The translations under genes were made by a program, and so were the position numbers. A stretch of DNA of 64,000 nucleotides from the NCBI GenBank assembly GCA_963719285.1, contig CAVRBO010000003.1, positions 186,001-250,000 of the forward strand. Reading direction: 5' to 3'. Below the pieces are notes generated by a model. That model was given only the letters and a program-made list of their open reading frames with translations. It did not search any database and was not told the origin of the DNA. The DNA comes from C-114 sp963719285 (GTDB lineage Bacteria > Chloroflexota > Limnocylindria > Limnocylindrales > CSP1-4). This document shows positions 8,415-15,752 of the stretch, piece by piece (position 1 is the stretch's first letter; each line of letters opens with the position of its first letter).

Positions 8415-8785
8415 TGGTGGAGATGGGGGAGAGTCGAACTCCCCGTCCAGAGCCCTTCGCCAGGGACCAACTACGAGCGTGTCCGATGATTTGTCGTCGA
8501 ACGGTCGGTCGCCCATCGGCAGGCTACCGGCCGGTCCAGTCACGTCCCCTTTCGGGCTTTGCTACGGACTACGCGACGCTACTCCGCAGCGCATCCCCGC
8601 TTGATGACGCTTCCACAGCCCACGGGGAGGAGGCTGCTTCCACGCTCACCTTACTGCCTAAGCAGCGAGGGCGAGAGCAGGCTGGCGGTTGCCAGTTACT
8701 TCGTTTTGCCGCCTTTTTACGAGGCCCGACGGCACCTCGGCTCGCGTTCCCTGACAACCAGACCCTGTCGAAACCACGCATCCCC
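8415..8785 (-). ncRNA. ssrA: Transfer-messenger RNA (tmRNA)
   Basis: The 5' end on the minus strand is GGGGATGCGTGGTTTCGACAGGG. The 3' end is a tRNA-like T arm, GGACGGGGAGTTCGACTCTCC, followed by CCATCTCCACCA with the CCA encoded (8415-8417). GGGGATG pairs with CATCTCC as the acceptor stem. The length is 371 bases, normal for one-piece tmRNA. With SmpB (encoded 3.7 kb away on the same strand) it rescues stalled ribosomes and tags the nascent chain for proteolysis. A TACGAT hexamer at 8819-8824 could be the -10 of a promoter making a precursor with a ~27-base leader, but the -35 is weak. Confidence 0.95.
8658..8693 (-). other. tmRNA proteolysis-tag reading frame
   Basis: After AGTAACT the resume codon is GGC. 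The frame reads GNRQPALALAA and ends at TAG (8658-8660). The Ala-Leu-Ala-Leu-Ala-Ala ending is the classic ClpXP/ClpAP degron. The glycine resume codon and the AACT-GGC context match the Bacillus subtilis type rather than the alanine of E. coli. An alternative upstream resume point in the same frame cannot be fully excluded. Confidence 0.85.
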
Positions 8786-8864
8786 ACAGGGCGCCGAACC
8801 AGTGTCCGGCGGGCGCGTATCGTACACCAGCCCTCGAACCCTGCCGGCGACGATGCCGAGCCCG

Positions 8865-10055
8865 CTACTTCCGGCGGGGGCGGTCCCCCGCCGGCTCGGG
8901 TGTGCGGTCGTTGGCCTCGGCCGCGCGATCCGTGGGCGCCTCGAGCGGGAGGTCGCCGGAGCGCCGGCCGCGGCGGATGAAGCTCGGCGCCTCGAGGTCC
9001 ACGGGCGCCCGCCGATCCACGACCCCCTCGTAGCCGGTCGCCGGCTCGTCGACCATCCGCTGGGGAGCGACGGTCAGGACCGGTGCGGGCGCGTCGGACA
9101 GGTCGAAGCCCGTCGCGATGACGGTGAGCGCGATGGCGTCGCCCAGCTTCTTGTCGAGCCCGGCCCCGAAGATGACGGTCGCGCCCGGATCGGCCGAGGC
9201 ACGGATCTCCTCGGCCGCGGCGGTCACCTCGTCGAGGCGCAGGTTCGCCGAACCGAGGACGTTGAACAGGATGCGCTGGGCTCCCGCGATCTCCGTCTCG
9301 AGCAACGGGCTGCCGATCGCCTGGCGTGCCGCGACCAGGGCGCGATCCTCGCCCGAGGCGCGCCCCACGCCCACGAGGGCCGGTCCGGCGTCCTGCATGA
9401 TCGCCCGCACGTCGGCGAAGTCGAGGTTGACGATGCCGGCCCGGGCGATGACGTCCACGATGGCCTGGACGCCCTCGTGGAGCACCTCGTCCACGGTCCG
9501 GAACGCCTCGAGCATCGTGCTCCCGGCCGGGACGATGGTTCGGACCCGGTCGTTGGGGATGGTCACGACCGTGTCGGCGTTCGCCTCGAGGCTGGCCGCC
9601 GCGATGTCGGCGACCTGGCGGCGGGCCGGTCCCTCGAAGCTGAACGGCTTGGTCACGACCGCGATCGTCAGCGCGCCGAGGTCCTTGGCGATCCGGGCGA
9701 TGACGGGCGCCGCGCCGGAGCCGGTGCCTCCGCCCAGGCCCGCGGTGATGAACACGATGTCCGAGCCGGCCAGGGCCCGGGCGATCTTCTTCTCGTCGGC
9801 CTGGGCGGCCTGCTCGCCGAGCACTGGATCCCCGCCCGCGCCGCGACCGTGGGTGACCCCGCTCCCGATCTGGATGCGGAGCGGCGCGACGGACCGGCCC
9901 AGGGCCTGGCTGTCCGTGTTGCAGGCGATCATCTCGACACCGCGGGTCCGCGCCCGGACCATGAGGTCGACGGCGTTGCCGCCGCCCCCGCCGACGCCGA
10001 TCACGCGGATCACCCGACTGCCCTCGCGGGGCTTGCGAAAGCGGAACAGAGGCAT
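8865..10055 (-). CDS. ftsZ: Cell division protein FtsZ
   Basis: 396 residues from the ATG at 10055, which has GGGAG 9 bases upstream. The nucleotide-binding elements are all present: GVGGGGGNAVDLM, NTDSQAL, the tubulin signature GGGTGSGAAPVIA, IPNDR, and the T7 loop NLDFADVRAIMQDAGPALVGVG. The C-terminal tail (after residue ~320) is short and ends in a basic stretch; no clear canonical FtsA/ZipA-binding peptide is visible. FtsZ polymerises with GTP into the division ring. The gene is not inside a dcw cluster but follows a GT87-like gene. The frame stays open upstream to a GTG at 10184, encoding a possible transmembrane segment (see findings). Confidence 0.95.
   Translation of the reverse strand: MPLFRFRKPREGSRVIRVIGVGGGGGNAVDLMVRARTRGVEMIACNTDSQALGRSVAPLRIQIGSGVTHGRGAGGDPVLGEQAAQADEKKIARALAGSDIVFITAGLGGGTGSGAAPVIARIAKDLGALTIAVVTKPFSFEGPARRQVADIAAASLEANADTVVTIPNDRVRTIVPAGSTMLEAFRTVDEVLHEGVQAIVDVIARAGIVNLDFADVRAIMQDAGPALVGVGRASGEDRALVAARQAIGSPLLETEIAGAQRILFNVLGSANLRLDEVTAAAEEIRASADPGATVIFGAGLDKKLGDAIALTVIATGFDLSDAPAPVLTVAPQRMVDEPATGYEGVVDRRAPVDLEAPSFIRRGRRSGDLPLEAPTDRAAEANDRTPEPAGDRPRRK
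8871..8894 (-). other. GC-rich hairpin within the last codons of ftsZ
   Basis: CCGGCGGGGG (8871-8880) and CCCCCGCCGG (8885-8894) form a 10-base perfect stem with loop CGGT, just before the ftsZ stop codon. No T run follows. It may stabilise or end the transcript between ftsZ and tmRNA. Confidence 0.4.
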
Positions 10056-10194
10056 GCGACGGGTCTCCCTTCTTCGCCGCTTCTCGCGGCGGGGCGGCGC
10101 GACCGACGTGAGGACCCTCGCCAGGAGCAGAAGTCCGAGGAGGAGCGCGACGATCTGGTAGAAGTGCTGGGCAAGCCACTCCACGGGCGGAAGT

Positions 10195-10995
10195 CTACGC
10201 CCGGGGTCCCTCGCGCTCGCTGTCCATCGGTCCCGGAGGGGCGTGGACAGAGGTCCCGGGGTCAGCTCGGTGGTTGGTCCGGCCGAGCCATGCCACGAGC
10301 GGCAGCAGGAGCATCGGGATCTCCAGGGCCGAGTAGAGGATGCCACCGCCGCGCGAGTTCACGAGGGTCGTGACCCAGTCCGACCACATCGACCCGAACG
10401 GCGCGCTGAGCGCTACGACGACCGCCAGGGCCAGCCACCAGGTGCGCCGGTTCGCCCCGAACAGCGCGAACGGGAACAGGCTCGGCTTGAGGAGGGCGAA
10501 CACGGACGGCCAGCGGTAGATCGTCCCGAGCGCGACGGCGGCCATCGCCCACATGACCGGGTTGCCGGTCCAGATCTTGAGCGGGGTGGTCGGCCAGGCG
10601 AGGCACAGGGCGATGAGCGGCCACGACCGGGGCCCCGGCCTGAGGAACCCGATCACCCGGGCGGTCAGCCAGAGTGGTGTCGCCCACCAGAACACCGCGG
10701 GCACGAACGTGAACGGCACGAACAGCCACAGGCCGACGGGTGGGTAGAGGATGTCGCCGGCGCTGATCGGATACGGACCGGCCAGCTGGTACGGCTCGAA
10801 GAAGGTGCCGTTGGCGAGCCAGCGCGCGGCTGCGCCCCGATACAGGTCGAAGTCCACGCCGAATGGCTGCTCCAGGGCATGCGGCGTGATCGCCACGAAC
10901 GCGAGCGGCAGGGCGAAGATCGCGACGGACACGATGGCCGCGGCGAGTCGGAGTCGCCGCTCGTCCGCCAGCAGGTCCGCGATCCAGGCTCTCAC
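10195..10995 (-). CDS. Polytopic membrane protein, GT87/DUF2029-like glycosyltransferase
   Basis: 266 residues with a GTG start and about seven transmembrane segments. The first helix is at residues ~16-38. It is followed by GVDFDLYRGAAARWLANGTFFEPYQLAG and a YPP motif, the usual signature of DUF2029/GT87 polyprenyl-phosphate-dependent mannosyltransferases: an acidic residue in the first outside loop and a YxPP motif. It is shorter than most GT87 enzymes (~400 aa), so it may be a reduced member. A TACGAT hexamer lies 6 bases before the GTG, and three copies of a CAATGnnAGTGATA motif lie further upstream. It precedes ftsZ by about 140 bases. A role in glycosylating cell-envelope lipids is inferred. 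Confidence 0.65.
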   Translation of the reverse strand: MRAWIADLLADERRLRLAAAIVSVAIFALPLAFVAITPHALEQPFGVDFDLYRGAAARWLANGTFFEPYQLAGPYPISAGDILYPPVGLWLFVPFTFVPAVFWWATPLWLTARVIGFLRPGPRSWPLIALCLAWPTTPLKIWTGNPVMWAMAAVALGTIYRWPSVFALLKPSLFPFALFGANRRTWWLALAVVVALSAPFGSMWSDWVTTLVNSRGGGILYSALEIPMLLLPLVAWLGRTNHRADPGTSVHAPPGPMDSEREGPRA

Positions 10996-11022
10996 TCGAC
11001 GATCGTACGAGTCCGCCGCCGG

Positions 11023-11187
11023 CGTATCACTCGCATTGTTCGCGGGTAGCGGAATTCGCCCGTTCGTGTCCGAGGGCGCCTGATGACTCGCGTGCCATCA
11101 ATGGGAGTGATATCCGGGACGTCGGCGACCCGTTCCGAGGCCCGCCGGGAGGTTTCGGGCGGCTCCGAACAATGCCAGTGATATCCG
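11023..11187. promoter_or_regulatory. Three copies of a CAATGnnAGTGATA motif upstream of the GT87-like gene
   Basis: CAATGGGAGTGATATCCG lies at 11099-11116 and CAATGCCAGTGATATCCG at 11170-11187. An inverted copy, CAATGCGAGTGATACG, lies at 11023-11038. The first inverted copy overlaps the -35 position expected for the GTG at 10995. Spacing and orientation suggest binding sites for a regulator or a small repeat element. The motif was not noticed elsewhere in the window. Confidence 0.5.
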
Positions 11188-11192
11188 CCAGC

Positions 11193-12248
11193 TCAGGCCC
11201 AGATGTCGCCGACCGTGAAGCCGTCCGGGAACGGGTCGTCGGGGTCCACCACGTACTGGGCGAAGCCCGTGATCCAGGCCGTGCCGGTGATCTCGGGCAC
11301 GACCGCAGGCCGGCCACCGATCGACGTCTCCTCCACGAGCCGGCCCGTGAACACCGTCCCGAGGATCCCCTCGTGCCGGAACGCCTCGCCCACCCTCAGC
11401 TCACCGCGGGCGTGGAGGACCGCCATCTTGGCCGAGGTGCCGGTACCGCACGGCGAGCGGTCGATCGCCCCGATCCAGGTGGCGGGTCTCGCCCAGTCAT
11501 GCTCCCCGGTCGAGACGGTCACCACGTTCCGCCGCGTATTCTGCGGATCGTGGGCCGGTCCGGACAGCTGGACGATCGAGATGCCGGCGAACCCCGGCTG
11601 CTCCGGGTGGACGACCGGCAGCTGCTCGGCCGCCGCGGCCTTGATCATCTGGGAGACGCGGGTGATGTCGCGTCCCTCGTCCGGCGTGAGCCGGAAGCCG
11701 AACCGCTCCGCATCGGCGATCACGTAGAACATCCCGCCATAGGCGACGTCGACCGTCACCGTCCCGAGTTCCGGCACCTCCACCGCCGCGTCGAGGTGGG
11801 TCGCGAACGAGGGGACGTTGCGGAACGTGACCCCGGTGACTTTCCCGCCGGCGCAATCCGCCCGGACGCGGATGAGCCCGGCCGGGCTCTCGAGCGCCAG
11901 CTCCGTGACCGGCTCGACCATGGGGATCATCCCGGTCTCGAGCAGCGCGGTGACCACGCACATGGTGTTCGTGCCGCTCATCCCGGGGTACTCGACGTGC
12001 TCCATGATCACGTACCCGGCCTGGGCCTCGGGATGGTTCGACGGCAGGACGAGGTTGCAGTTCGCGGCCGGATACCCGCGCGGCTCGCGGAGCATCCGCA
12101 GGCGCAGATCGTCGGCGTTGTCGCGCAGCCAGGACATCTTGTCGAACATCGACTGGCCCGGGACGTCGAGCACCCCGCCCACGATGACCCGCCCCGGCTC
12201 GCCGCACGCGTGCAGGTCGACGGCCTGGATCATCCGGTCGAGTCGCAT
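11193..12248 (-). CDS. Proline racemase-family enzyme (4-hydroxyproline epimerase-like)
   Basis: 351 residues from the ATG at 12248. The two active-site motifs are EYPGMSGTNTMCV (residues ~85-95) and DRSPCGTGTSAKMA (~255-268). In this family two thiols usually flank the alpha carbon. Here the second Cys is present, but the first position is Ser (MSG instead of MCG), so the pair is Ser/Cys. Ser/Cys members have been linked to 4-hydroxyproline epimerisation, whereas Thr/Cys members are trans-3-hydroxyproline dehydratases. The substrate is therefore a hydroxyproline or related cyclic amino acid. A TAGACT hexamer lies exactly 7 bases before the ATG, suggesting a leaderless message. No other hydroxyproline-pathway gene is nearby. 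Confidence 0.85.
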   Translation of the reverse strand: MRLDRMIQAVDLHACGEPGRVIVGGVLDVPGQSMFDKMSWLRDNADDLRLRMLREPRGYPAANCNLVLPSNHPEAQAGYVIMEHVEYPGMSGTNTMCVVTALLETGMIPMVEPVTELALESPAGLIRVRADCAGGKVTGVTFRNVPSFATHLDAAVEVPELGTVTVDVAYGGMFYVIADAERFGFRLTPDEGRDITRVSQMIKAAAAEQLPVVHPEQPGFAGISIVQLSGPAHDPQNTRRNVVTVSTGEHDWARPATWIGAIDRSPCGTGTSAKMAVLHARGELRVGEAFRHEGILGTVFTGRLVEETSIGGRPAVVPEITGTAWITGFAQYVVDPDDPFPDGFTVGDIWA

Positions 12249-12294
12249 GCGTTTCAGTCTAGTGACCGGAGAGCGACGCGATCCTGGGTCAAGT

Positions 12295-12455
12295 TGTGCG
12301 CCAGAGGTGCGATGCGACCGACCGCGGCTTGAGATCCGGTCCAAATGTGCGTCGGACGCACACCCTGAGCAGATTCGGGCGGTTCTGTGCCTCAGGGGTG
12401 CAGAACGATCGCTGGGACGTGCCGATTCCGGTCGTATCGCACTCTGGACGCACAA
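12295..12455. repeat. Extended imperfect palindrome between the racemase gene and smpB
   Basis: The outer arms (12295-12320 and 12429-12455) are near-complements over ~25 bases; both contain GTGCG, CAGAG, TGCGAT and CGACCG in order. Inside lie a perfect 17-base palindrome TGTGCGTCGGACGCACA (12346-12362) and a smaller GTTCTG/CAGAAC pair (12382-12405). The transcript could fold into a branched structure. It may be a processing or termination element or a miniature repeat. No protein is expected here. Confidence 0.6.
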
Positions 12456-12499
12456 GTGGCTGGGCGCCCCGAAGGCGCCGACCTATGAACCGCCAGGCC

Positions 12500-12964
12500 C
12501 TAGCCCTTGCGCGCCTCGGCGACCTCGCGGGCGACGTCGCGCTTCGCCTCGCGATCGGCGATGTCGCGGCGCTTGTCGTGGAGGTTCTTGCCCCGCGCCA
12601 GCCCCAGCTCGAGCTTGGCCCGGCCGCGCTGCGAGATGTACAGCCGGAGCGGCACGATCGTCTGGCCCTTCTGCTTGGCCCGGCCCATGATCGCCTCGAT
12701 CTCGGAACGGTGGAGCAGCAGCTTGCGGGTGCGCTTGGCCTCGTGGTTCTCGCGGCTGGCCTGCTCGTAGGGTGCGATGTGGGCGCCGATGAGCCAGGCC
12801 TCACCTCGCTCGACCCGAGCGTACGAGCTCGACAGGTTGACCTTATTGGCACGGACCGACTTGATCTCGGTGCCGGTCAGGACGATGCCGGCCTCGAAGG
12901 TCTCGTCGATCGTGTATTCATGCCGCGCTCGGCGGTTGAGGGCGATCGTGATCTCGCCGCCCAT
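12500..12964 (-). CDS. smpB: SsrA-binding protein SmpB
   Basis: 154 residues, normal family length. The conserved blocks are NRRARHEYTIDETFEAGIVLTGTEIKSVR, GEAWLIGAHIAPYEQ, the RTRKLLLHRSEI block, and the basic C-terminal tail LARGKNLHDKRRDIADREAKRDVAR, which follows the mRNA path in the decoding centre. SmpB binds the tRNA-like domain of tmRNA and delivers it to stalled ribosomes. GAAGGAG lies 9 bases upstream of the ATG. Its partner ssrA is at 8415-8785 on the same strand, with four genes between. Confidence 0.97.
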   Translation of the reverse strand: MGGEITIALNRRARHEYTIDETFEAGIVLTGTEIKSVRANKVNLSSSYARVERGEAWLIGAHIAPYEQASRENHEAKRTRKLLLHRSEIEAIMGRAKQKGQTIVPLRLYISQRGRAKLELGLARGKNLHDKRRDIADREAKRDVAREVAEARKG

Positions 12965-13054
12965 GGGATGGCTCCTTCGTTCGTTGTCGGTCGGCGGGGC
13001 GGGCCGAGAGCGCGCGGGTGAGGTCCGCCATCATGGCGCATCGGCCCGGGCGCA

Positions 13055-13085
13055 CGAACGCCGGCCCGATGCGGACCGGCGTTCG
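13055..13085 (-). other. Hairpin after the 16-codon small ORF
   Basis: CGAACGCCGG (13055-13064) and CCGGCGTTCG (13076-13085) are perfectly complementary with an 11-base loop. It lies 30 bases downstream of the small ORF stop and 90 bases upstream of smpB. There is no T run, so it may be an attenuator or processing hairpin rather than a classic terminator. Confidence 0.5.
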
Positions 13086-13114
13086 AAAGCTCATCCACCA
13101 CGCAGGGTGTCCGA

Positions 13115-13165
13115 CTAAACGGCCATCTCCTGCGAGGTGGTGCAGCTAGGCGTACTGTCGATCAC
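13115..13165 (-). CDS. Candidate 16-codon small ORF with strong ribosome-binding site
   Basis: On the minus strand AAAGGAGGTGAT, a near-perfect match to the 16S anti-Shine-Dalgarno sequence, lies 9 bases before a GTG. The GTG opens the peptide MIDSTPSCTTSQEMAV and ends at TAG. The peptide is rich in Ser/Thr with one Cys and is not hydrophobic. It lies 102 bases downstream of the S41 protease gene and just before a hairpin, so it looks like a discrete unit. No known peptide family was recognised. It could be a short leader peptide or a modified peptide precursor. An overlapping ATG two codons earlier, in another frame, would give a shorter peptide and sits too close to the Shine-Dalgarno sequence. 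Confidence 0.45.
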   Translation of the reverse strand: MIDSTPSCTTSQEMAV

Positions 13166-13266
13166 TGCACATCACCTCCTTTCGTTCCCGCGAACCGTAC
13201 CCGAGCGGGCGCGATGACGCAAGAGGTGCGCCGGTGCCAGCCACCGGCCCTGGTCACGGCCGTGGG

Positions 13267-14625
13267 TCAGGCGGCGAGGCGCCAGGCGACCTCGGCCGTC
13301 CCGCCGAAGCCGAGCTCCTGGAGGGCTCGGTCGAGGACTGGGTCCGTGCCCGGCGCCGGCGCAGGCTCCCCCGCCGCCGGCAGCGGCACGACCACGTCCG
13401 GCGTCAGGCCCACCTTGTGGATCCAGCGCTGGTCCGGCGTGAGCCAGCGGGCGATCGTGAGCCGGAACCCGCCGTTGTCGTCATCGAGCGGCAGGAACTC
13501 CTGGACCGTGCCCTTGCCGTACGACTGCTGGCCGACGAGGACCCCCCGCTTCGTGTCCTGCAGCGCGCCGGCGACGATCTCGCTCGCCGAGGCCGAGTTC
13601 TTGTCGATGAGCACGGCCAGCTTGATCGATGGATCCGTCGCCACACCGCCGGCCAGGGCCTCGGACGGGACCGGATCGCCGGTCGGGCCCTTCTCCCAGT
13701 AGATCGGCCCGGACGCGATGAACTGGCTCGCGATCGCCCGGGCGGCCGTCACGTACCCGCCGAGATCGCCGCGCAGGTCGAGCACGATCGCCTTCTTGCC
13801 TGACGCGACGTCGGCGCCCAGGTCCTTGATGAACTGGGCCGACGCGTTGTCCGAGAAGCCGGTGATCGCTATGTAGCCGACCCGTCCACCGGCGAGCTCC
13901 CTGGCGATGACCTCGGGCTGGACGATGACGTCGCGGGTGATGGCAACGGGGCGTGGAGCGGCCGTTCCCCGGACGATCGTCAGCGTGACCACGGTCCCCT
14001 TCGCGCCGCGGACCTTCTTGAGCGCGTCGTCCGGCGTCTGGCCGTCGACGGTCGTGCCGTCGACGGCCGCGATCCGGTCACCCGGCAGCAGGCCCACCTT
14101 CTCCGCCGGGCTGCCGACGATCGTGCCGAGGACGATGAGCCCGCAGTCCGGGCCGAGGGGGGTGCACCCCTCGGCGCCGTCGGCCTTCCGGCTCGTCGTC
14201 GTCGCGCCGATCCCCTCGAACTGGCCGGACAGGCCCTGGAGCGAGTTATTGAAGTCGTCGGGCTTCATGTAGAAACTGAACGGGTCGTCCAGCGCCTCGA
14301 GCATGCCCTTGATCGCGCCATCCACGAGGGCCTTGCGCGCGACCGGTTCGCCCGCGTAGTCCTTCGTGATCGCGGCGTAGGTGTCCCAGAACGGCTTGAA
14401 CGCCGCGGCGGCATCCGCCGGCGTCCCGGGCTGGGTCGCCGTCCGGGCACCGAGCAGGAAGCCGGCGAGGAACAGGCTGCTCCCCCCGAGGATCACGACG
14501 AGGATCGCCGAGATGACGACGACCGGACTGGCCGTGCGGCGCGAACGCGGGACCGATGCGCCGGGGGGAGCGGTCGCGTCGACGCTGTCCGGCTCGAGGC
14601 CGTCGACGGGAGTGGGAGTCGTCAT
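13267..14625 (-). CDS. S41-family carboxy-terminal processing protease (CtpA-like)
   Basis: About 452 residues from the ATG at 14625 (AGGA 11 bases upstream; an ATG at 14637 and a GTG at 14667 are alternatives). An N-terminal transmembrane anchor is at residues ~34-57 (VVVISAILVVILGGSSLFLAGFL). A PDZ domain follows (~130-215, containing GLLPGDRIAAVDG), then the S41 protease domain. The catalytic Ser lies in NSASASEIVAGALQD and the Lys in GQQSYGKGTVQ, the standard Ser/Lys dyad. The enzyme is expected on the outer face of the membrane, trimming C-termini or degrading tagged envelope proteins. It lies downstream of ftsEX on the same strand, as in many bacteria where the protease works on the cell wall or division machinery. 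Confidence 0.92.
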   Translation of the reverse strand: MTTPTPVDGLEPDSVDATAPPGASVPRSRRTASPVVVISAILVVILGGSSLFLAGFLLGARTATQPGTPADAAAAFKPFWDTYAAITKDYAGEPVARKALVDGAIKGMLEALDDPFSFYMKPDDFNNSLQGLSGQFEGIGATTTSRKADGAEGCTPLGPDCGLIVLGTIVGSPAEKVGLLPGDRIAAVDGTTVDGQTPDDALKKVRGAKGTVVTLTIVRGTAAPRPVAITRDVIVQPEVIARELAGGRVGYIAITGFSDNASAQFIKDLGADVASGKKAIVLDLRGDLGGYVTAARAIASQFIASGPIYWEKGPTGDPVPSEALAGGVATDPSIKLAVLIDKNSASASEIVAGALQDTKRGVLVGQQSYGKGTVQEFLPLDDDNGGFRLTIARWLTPDQRWIHKVGLTPDVVVPLPAAGEPAPAPGTDPVLDRALQELGFGGTAEVAWRLAA

Positions 14626-14741
14626 CGATCCGTTCATCCTGGCGATCCGGGCGGCCCGGTGGACCACCTGCGCTGGATGCTACGTCGTAGGGCGTGAATC
14701 GGCCTCGTCACGCACGGGTCGACCGGGACGTGCCCTGTTCC

Positions 14742-14819
14742 TTATGGCCATGGGTGCATACCGGTGCCGGCTGCACGCGCGGGCCGCAACGCACCGTGGA
14801 TATGCACCTACGGCCATGA
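14742..14819. repeat. Dispersed palindromic repeat, single copy between S41 protease and ftsX
   Basis: TTATGGCCATGGGTGCATA (14742-14760) faces TATGCACCTACGGCCATGA (14801-14819), an inverted pair matching at 16 of 19 positions around a 40-base centre. The same 17-base core occurs four times at 60685-60945, so this is a dispersed repeat family. Confidence 0.8.
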
Positions 14820-14858
14820 ACTTCAGGACCCGCGGCGGCAACCCCACGCTTGGGGACC

Positions 14859-15743
14859 CTATCTCGCGAGGTATCGCCGAACGGACAGCCAGGCGCCGAC
14901 GGAGCCCAGCCCCAGGCCGGTCCCGAGCGTCAGGACGAGCACCTCGCGCGACAGTGAGCTCAGGGCGACCGGCGGGACCTCGAAGTAGCGGGCCAGGACC
15001 CCGCTCAGCGGGTCCGCGGCGACCGCGAACAGGAGCAGGGTCACCGCCGCGCCGATGAACCCGACGAGGGCGCCCTCGAAGATGAACGGCCAGCGCACGA
15101 ACGCGTCCGACGCGCCGACCAGGCGCATGATCTCGATCTCGCCCGCCCGGGCCACGACCGCCAGCCGGATCGTGTTCACGACGATGAACAGCACGGTGAT
15201 CCCCACGGCGCCGAGCAGCACGAGCCCGATCGTCCGGATGACCGTCGTCACCGCGAGCAGCCGGTCCACCACGTCCTCGACCGGCAGGACGTGGTCGACC
15301 ACGGACGTGCCCGCCAGGGCCTCGACGACATCGGTCGTCTGCTTCGGGTCGGTCAGGCGGATGTCGAGGCTGGCGTGGAGCGGGTTCGAGTCGAGGTACT
15401 TCACGAGGTCCTCGTGGCCGACCTGCGTCTCCCGCGCCGTGAAGTCGGCCAGCGCCTGTTCCTTGGACACGAAGTCGACCCCGGCGACCTGGGGCATAGC
15501 GGCGATCCTGAGCCGGAGCCCATCGATCTCGGCCGGCGTCGCGCTGTCGCGCAGGAACGCCCGGACCTGGACCTTGCTCTCGACGAAGTCCAGCCCGGCC
15601 GAGAGGCCCGTCTGGACGACCCAGAAGCCGGCCAGGAGGGTGAGCATGAACGCCATCGTGGCGCTGGCGGCGATGCTCATCACACCGTTGCGCCAGAAGC
15701 CCTGCCAGGCGCGCCGGAGGCTGAACCCGATGAACGGGATCAT
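14859..15743 (-). CDS. ftsX: Cell division ABC transporter permease-like protein FtsX
   Basis: 294 residues. One transmembrane helix is near the N-terminus (residues ~20-45). It is followed by the extracellular domain (~50-165), which includes VRAFLRDSATPAEI and VDFVSKEQALADF, then three C-terminal helices (~170-195, ~222-245, ~267-288) with the conserved NTIRLAVVARAGEIEIMRLVGAS motif between them. FtsX does not transport but, driven by FtsE, activates cell-wall hydrolases at the septum. The ATG follows the ftsE stop by 9 bases, and the downstream gene encodes a periplasmic-side protease. Family and role are clear; the hydrolase partner is not in the window. Confidence 0.96.
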   Translation of the reverse strand: MIPFIGFSLRRAWQGFWRNGVMSIAASATMAFMLTLLAGFWVVQTGLSAGLDFVESKVQVRAFLRDSATPAEIDGLRLRIAAMPQVAGVDFVSKEQALADFTARETQVGHEDLVKYLDSNPLHASLDIRLTDPKQTTDVVEALAGTSVVDHVLPVEDVVDRLLAVTTVIRTIGLVLLGAVGITVLFIVVNTIRLAVVARAGEIEIMRLVGASDAFVRWPFIFEGALVGFIGAAVTLLLFAVAADPLSGVLARYFEVPPVALSSLSREVLVLTLGTGLGLGSVGAWLSVRRYLAR

Positions 15744-15752
15744 CGCCCGCCC

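Noticed and set aside
8559..10373. Plus-strand frame of ~600 codons across tmRNA and ftsZ
   Set aside because: Runs through the tmRNA gene and opposite ftsZ, both well supported.
12249..12455. N-terminal extension of the racemase to 12455
   Set aside because: The extension lies in the palindrome, has no family match, and the -10 hexamer at 12258-12263 points to the ATG at 12248.
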